A DNA stretch of 64,000 bases from UBA4416 sp040389965. GTDB taxonomy: Bacteria > Bacteroidota > Bacteroidia > B-17B0 > Aurantibacillaceae. Under the pieces are notes generated by a model, which was not told the DNA's origin, searched no databases, and saw only the letters and a list, made by a program, of their open reading frames with translations. The stretch lies in NCBI GenBank assembly GCA_040389965.1, contig JAZJZF010000021.1, positions 92,096 through 156,095 on the forward strand, in the 5' to 3' direction. How positions within the stretch are numbered: the first letter of the stretch is position 1; every line of letters begins with the position of its first letter. A program made the translations under genes and the position numbers. Shown here piece by piece: positions 60,725-64,000 of this stretch.

Positions 60725-61606
60725 TCAGGCCAATTTATGACTACGGTATTGAGAAGGAGAAAGTCCTAAATGACGTTTAAAAAATTTACCTAAAAACGAT
60801 TGATCCGAAAAATGAAGATCGTCTGCAATCTGCGCTATTGTTAAGCGCGGGTTATTCAATAAAACTTTGGCCTCGTACATTACTTTTTCGTCAATAATAA
60901 CACTCGCCGGTTTACCCGTAACTTCATGAACTATTTCGGTAAGGTATTTAGGTGTAATAGCCAGCTGATCGGCGTAGAACTTAACGCTTCTGTTTTCTTT
61001 AAAATTTGAATTTACCAGGTTACTGAACTGCATCACAATATCCTGCTTTCTTGATGTTTTATGTTTTGGTGCAACATTATATTTTACAGAAATAGCGGCC
61101 ATTTCAGCCAGAAAAATATGAAACGTATGTTTTACAATCTCTACACCAAAAGGGTGATCCAGAATATTGTCAATCTTTTCTTTTAAGTCTTCAATAATTT
61201 TTTTAAGCTTCTCGCGCTCGTCATCTGTAAGCGTTACAATATTTTCGTTGCTTCTCGAATTAAAATCAATTAATTCAATCTCATGTTGTTCTATTCCGAT
61301 CTGCAATAAAAATTTAGAAGTAAATATAACATGATACAAACTGGTGTCGTCGCTTCTGGATATTAACTGTTTGATCGTATTAGGTACAAGAAATAAAATG
61401 CCGTTCTTAGAAACCTGTTTCTCCTTTAAATTTAATTTCATCTTTACCTGGCCATTTACTAAAAGCCCGATAGAAAAAAAATCTCCACGCGCTTCATCGT
61501 AAACATTAAAGTGCTCCGGCGGTTTACTACAAGTACCCACATGAAGCTCTAAAATATTTTGTCCGGTGGCAATATCTGAAAATTTAAATTGAGGAGTAGC
61601 GTTCAT
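60725..61606 (-). CDS. AraC-family transcriptional regulator
   Basis: The 293-residue protein has an N-terminal cupin-like ligand domain (residues about 15-120, FSIGLLVNGQVKMKLNLKEKQ) and a C-terminal double helix-turn-helix (about 190-290, FYADQLAITPKYLTEIVHE and LTIAQIADDLHFSDQSFLGKFFKRHLGLSPSQYR in blocks). The FFKRHLGLSPSQYR part is the family hallmark. The ligand is unknown. The gene lies upstream of the MarR gene with a 321-base gap and on the same strand, so it may or may not control the lipid operon. Confidence 0.93.
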   Translation of the reverse strand: MNATPQFKFSDIATGQNILELHVGTCSKPPEHFNVYDEARGDFFSIGLLVNGQVKMKLNLKEKQVSKNGILFLVPNTIKQLISRSDDTSLYHVIFTSKFLLQIGIEQHEIELIDFNSRSNENIVTLTDDEREKLKKIIEDLKEKIDNILDHPFGVEIVKHTFHIFLAEMAAISVKYNVAPKHKTSRKQDIVMQFSNLVNSNFKENRSVKFYADQLAITPKYLTEIVHEVTGKPASVIIDEKVMYEAKVLLNNPRLTIAQIADDLHFSDQSFLGKFFKRHLGLSPSQYRSHKLA

Positions 61607-61794
61607 ACCATATACCGTTTGGTAATAATTTTTGGTAAAACTAAGGAAACTTTTTTTGTATTTAAAGTTTTTTAAAGGGACTTTTTAACCTCTTCTTAAC
61701 AATTTAAACATAAACGACTGATTATCAGCAATAAAAGAATTTACATTTTGTAGAATTTTTGATGTCCTTTATCTCCTATTTTGACCTTTCCGGT

Positions 61795-63897
61795 CTATTT
61801 TTCTCCTTTACCGCTTAAATCTTTTACCAATTCCAGATTATGAATATTAACGCTCATTTTTAAGATCCCGAACGTAATGTTTACTTTTTCATCTTTAATG
61901 GATTCAACCACACCGATTTCGCTGCTGTTTAAAATTTTCACTCTACTTCCCTCTTTCAATAATGGTTTCAAGCGGGCTACTTTTTTCTCTGCAAACGTAT
62001 CTAACTTATTTTGCTTGGCAAGGTCTTTTCGTTTTTTGGTCTCTGCCGTAATGCCGTCAATAAATCGTTTGATCACAAATTTACGATCCTCATTCTTATT
62101 CCACTCCTCCATCAGGCGCAGGTACTTTTGTCCGTAATCGGCCAGGCGCGCCAGTTCTATCTTACGCTCTCTGTCTCGTTCTGTTTTATCACGCCAGTTA
62201 CTAAATAAGGTTTCGTATTTTTCTTTCGAGATCTTACGCATAAACTCTTCATGTTCCATGCGCTCTGTGGCTTCATTCAATTTCGTTTTTTGTTGTTGGA
62301 CTTCTGCCAGCAATTTATTCAGATCAATTTTTTCAATATTAATTTTTTTCTTGGCACGTTCTATCAATAGTTTCGGAAAGCCCACACGCTCTGCTACTTC
62401 AAAGGTATAGCTGCTTCCCGGCTCACCCACCGTTAATATATATTTCGGTTCCAGTGTTTCCACATCAAATAACATACTGCCATTCACAACGCCGTTTAAT
62501 TTATTTGCCAGTAATTTCACATTAGAATAATGGGTTGTAATAATACCAAATGTTTTAGAACTTACCAGTTCTTCAAGCACCACTTCTGCCATAGCGCCAC
62601 CAAGTTCAGGATCTGTACCACTTCCAAACTCATCCATTAATACTAAGGTTTTATCATTAACGGTTTCCAGCGTATGCTTCATGTTTTTTAAGCGCGCACT
62701 ATAAGTACTCAATTCATGCTCTATACTTTGTGTATCGCCAATATCAACGAGTATATGATCAAAAAAACTCATCACCGAGTTTTCTGCCACACTTACCAGT
62801 AAACCACTTTGCAACATCGTTTGCAACAGGCCAACCGTTTTTAAAGTAATGGATTTTCCGCCGGCATTAGGCCCGGAAATAACCATTAAATGTTGCTGAT
62901 GTGTTAAGCTTATGGTTAAAGGAACTGTCACTTTTTTGTGATCTTTATTTTGTAAAAATAAAATAGGATGATACGCTTTATTCAGTGTTAACTCATGCGA
63001 AGCAGAAATAACAGGTAAAGTACCATTAATCCGATGCGCAAAAAGTGCCTTCGCTTTTATAAAATCAATTTCTACCAAAAGCTCCATATAAAGCTTTAAT
63101 GCAGGCGCATGCGGTCTTAGCGTTTCTGAGAGTTCCCTTAAAATACGGTTTATCTCGCGCCTTTCGTCGATCTCTAATTCGGCAATATCATTATTAATAG
63201 AAATAGTTGCTCCCGGTTCAATAAAAATGGTTTTACCACTTTCGCTTTTACTATGTACAAAACCACTTACTTCGCTTTTATGCTCTACCAACACAGCTAA
63301 TGTTCGGCGTCCGTTAAAAAAACTTTCTTCGTTCTCCCGTAAAAAGCCATGTTTACGCAGTTCTCCAATGTATCGGTAAAACTTGGCATCGCTTTCTCTG
63401 CGTTTTTCTGAAAGGTCTTTTCTGATCTTTTGTAATTCTTTGGAAGCCGAATTTTTGATCGTTCCATCAAACTCAACAATGCGGTCAATTTCTTCAATAA
63501 CAAATTTATTATCCTCTAAATTTTCGGCTAGCTGAAATAAGTGCGGAAATTGTGCTTTTTTACCTTTCAGGTAACGAATAACTGTATTAGCTAACTCGGT
63601 CGCTGATCTTAATACCAGAAACTGGTCTTCAGTAAGCATACTACCCTCCAGTGAAAGCATGGCAGCTTCTTTTTTAAAATCGGCATATTGGATATCCGGA
63701 AAATAGGAATCTGAACTTATAATCGTTTTGAGCTCAAATACCCGGTTAAGCTCGGTGGTAAGCATTTCGTGGTTTGTATAGATAGAGATCTCTCTCGCTT
63801 TATAGGTTGCAGCCTCACTAAAACACAGATCGGCAATGTATTTTTTTATTTTTGGAAACTCGATTAAATCTAAGGATTCGGGATCTATGATATGCAT
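61795..63897 (-). CDS. mutS2: MutS2-type ATPase lacking the Smr domain
   Basis: The 700-residue protein has an N-terminal coiled lever region, a Walker A GPNAGGKS (about 342-349) and Walker B LVLMDEFGSGTDPELGG. A long coiled coil (about 505-630) and a KOW-like segment (GSRVKILNSSEIGVVESI) complete it. Typical MutS2 proteins are 770-830 residues and end in an Smr nuclease domain; here the frame ends 30 residues after the KOW-like part and the 188 bases downstream show no Smr code. MutS2 acts in recombination control and ribosome rescue. Start codon is ATG at 63897. Confidence 0.9.
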   Translation of the reverse strand: MHIIDPESLDLIEFPKIKKYIADLCFSEAATYKAREISIYTNHEMLTTELNRVFELKTIISSDSYFPDIQYADFKKEAAMLSLEGSMLTEDQFLVLRSATELANTVIRYLKGKKAQFPHLFQLAENLEDNKFVIEEIDRIVEFDGTIKNSASKELQKIRKDLSEKRRESDAKFYRYIGELRKHGFLRENEESFFNGRRTLAVLVEHKSEVSGFVHSKSESGKTIFIEPGATISINNDIAELEIDERREINRILRELSETLRPHAPALKLYMELLVEIDFIKAKALFAHRINGTLPVISASHELTLNKAYHPILFLQNKDHKKVTVPLTISLTHQQHLMVISGPNAGGKSITLKTVGLLQTMLQSGLLVSVAENSVMSFFDHILVDIGDTQSIEHELSTYSARLKNMKHTLETVNDKTLVLMDEFGSGTDPELGGAMAEVVLEELVSSKTFGIITTHYSNVKLLANKLNGVVNGSMLFDVETLEPKYILTVGEPGSSYTFEVAERVGFPKLLIERAKKKINIEKIDLNKLLAEVQQQKTKLNEATERMEHEEFMRKISKEKYETLFSNWRDKTERDRERKIELARLADYGQKYLRLMEEWNKNEDRKFVIKRFIDGITAETKKRKDLAKQNKLDTFAEKKVARLKPLLKEGSRVKILNSSEIGVVESIKDEKVNITFGILKMSVNIHNLELVKDLSGKGEK

Positions 63898-64000
63898 TCT
63901 GTAAAGGAAAATTTAAACTTTTTATTGAATTAAAAAAATGCCAGACTATTTTGTAAACTAAAATTTTACATTATTTTTGAGAGACTGAATTTAACTAAAA

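Noticed and set aside
1..64000. tRNA genes, CRISPR arrays, insertion sequences, prophage genes
   Set aside because: The gaps larger than 100 bases were scanned by eye for cloverleaf, regular spacer repeats and transposase motifs; none was found.

Overview
The window comes from a low-GC member of the Bacteroidota. The signs are type IX secretion sorting domains (one gliding-type B domain, a second at the left edge, three type A domains), promoters of the TTTG-N19-TAnnTTTG class, A-rich start regions with few Shine-Dalgarno sites, a 287-residue RpoD, and a fused str-S10-spc-alpha ribosomal operon with no tuf between fusA and rpsJ. The genus cannot be fixed from the sequence alone. No tRNA, rRNA, CRISPR array, transposase or prophage was seen.

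Region 1 (1-7055) holds two paralogous gliding-type adhesin-like proteins, one cut by the left edge and one of about 1930 residues with an internal 251-residue tandem duplication. A small secreted protein lies between them. Region 2 (7242-24878) is one long + strand ribosomal operon, rpsL to rplQ, with fusA, secY, infA and rpoA inside it. It starts at a clear Bacteroidota promoter, ends at a strong terminator, and has RNA hairpins in several of its larger gaps. Two short genes, rpmD and rpmJ, are easily missed. L36, S14 and S4 are all zinc-free forms.

Region 3 (24898-32336) carries a lipoprotein, a DUF1761 membrane protein, a MORN/DUF6624-like protein, dapF, an HtrA/Deg protease and the primary sigma factor. 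Region 4 (32358-42329) is a block of secreted proteins: a GH-A-clan glycosidase, a SASA-type esterase and a tail-fibre-like coiled-coil protein in one operon, then a YfcE-type phosphoesterase and a 1029-residue peptidoglycan amidase. Region 5 (42400-50240) has a probable dispersed repeat, an MsbA-like ABC exporter overlapping truA, a group II truncated globin with a TPR protein, a methyltransferase, and an ECF-type sigma factor overlapping a membrane-anchored FGE/SUMF1-like partner.

Region 6 (50388-60403) is the most interesting part. It is a roughly 10 kb co-directional operon that reads as a sphingolipid/inositol-lipid pathway: MarR regulator, serine palmitoyltransferase, a GNAT-fold protein (candidate ceramide N-acyltransferase), myo-inositol-phosphate synthase, a shrunken PgpA-like phosphatase remnant, a GtrA-like membrane protein, a DUF5686 outer-membrane protein, a CDP-alcohol phosphatidyltransferase, a small lipoprotein, a DUF4833 protein and an Aur1-like PAP2 enzyme. 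Together they could build phosphatidylinositol and/or inositol-phosphoceramide; the DUF5686, GtrA and DUF4833 proteins may move or decorate the lipid. Region 7 (60725-63897) has an AraC-type regulator and a MutS2 that lacks the Smr nuclease domain.
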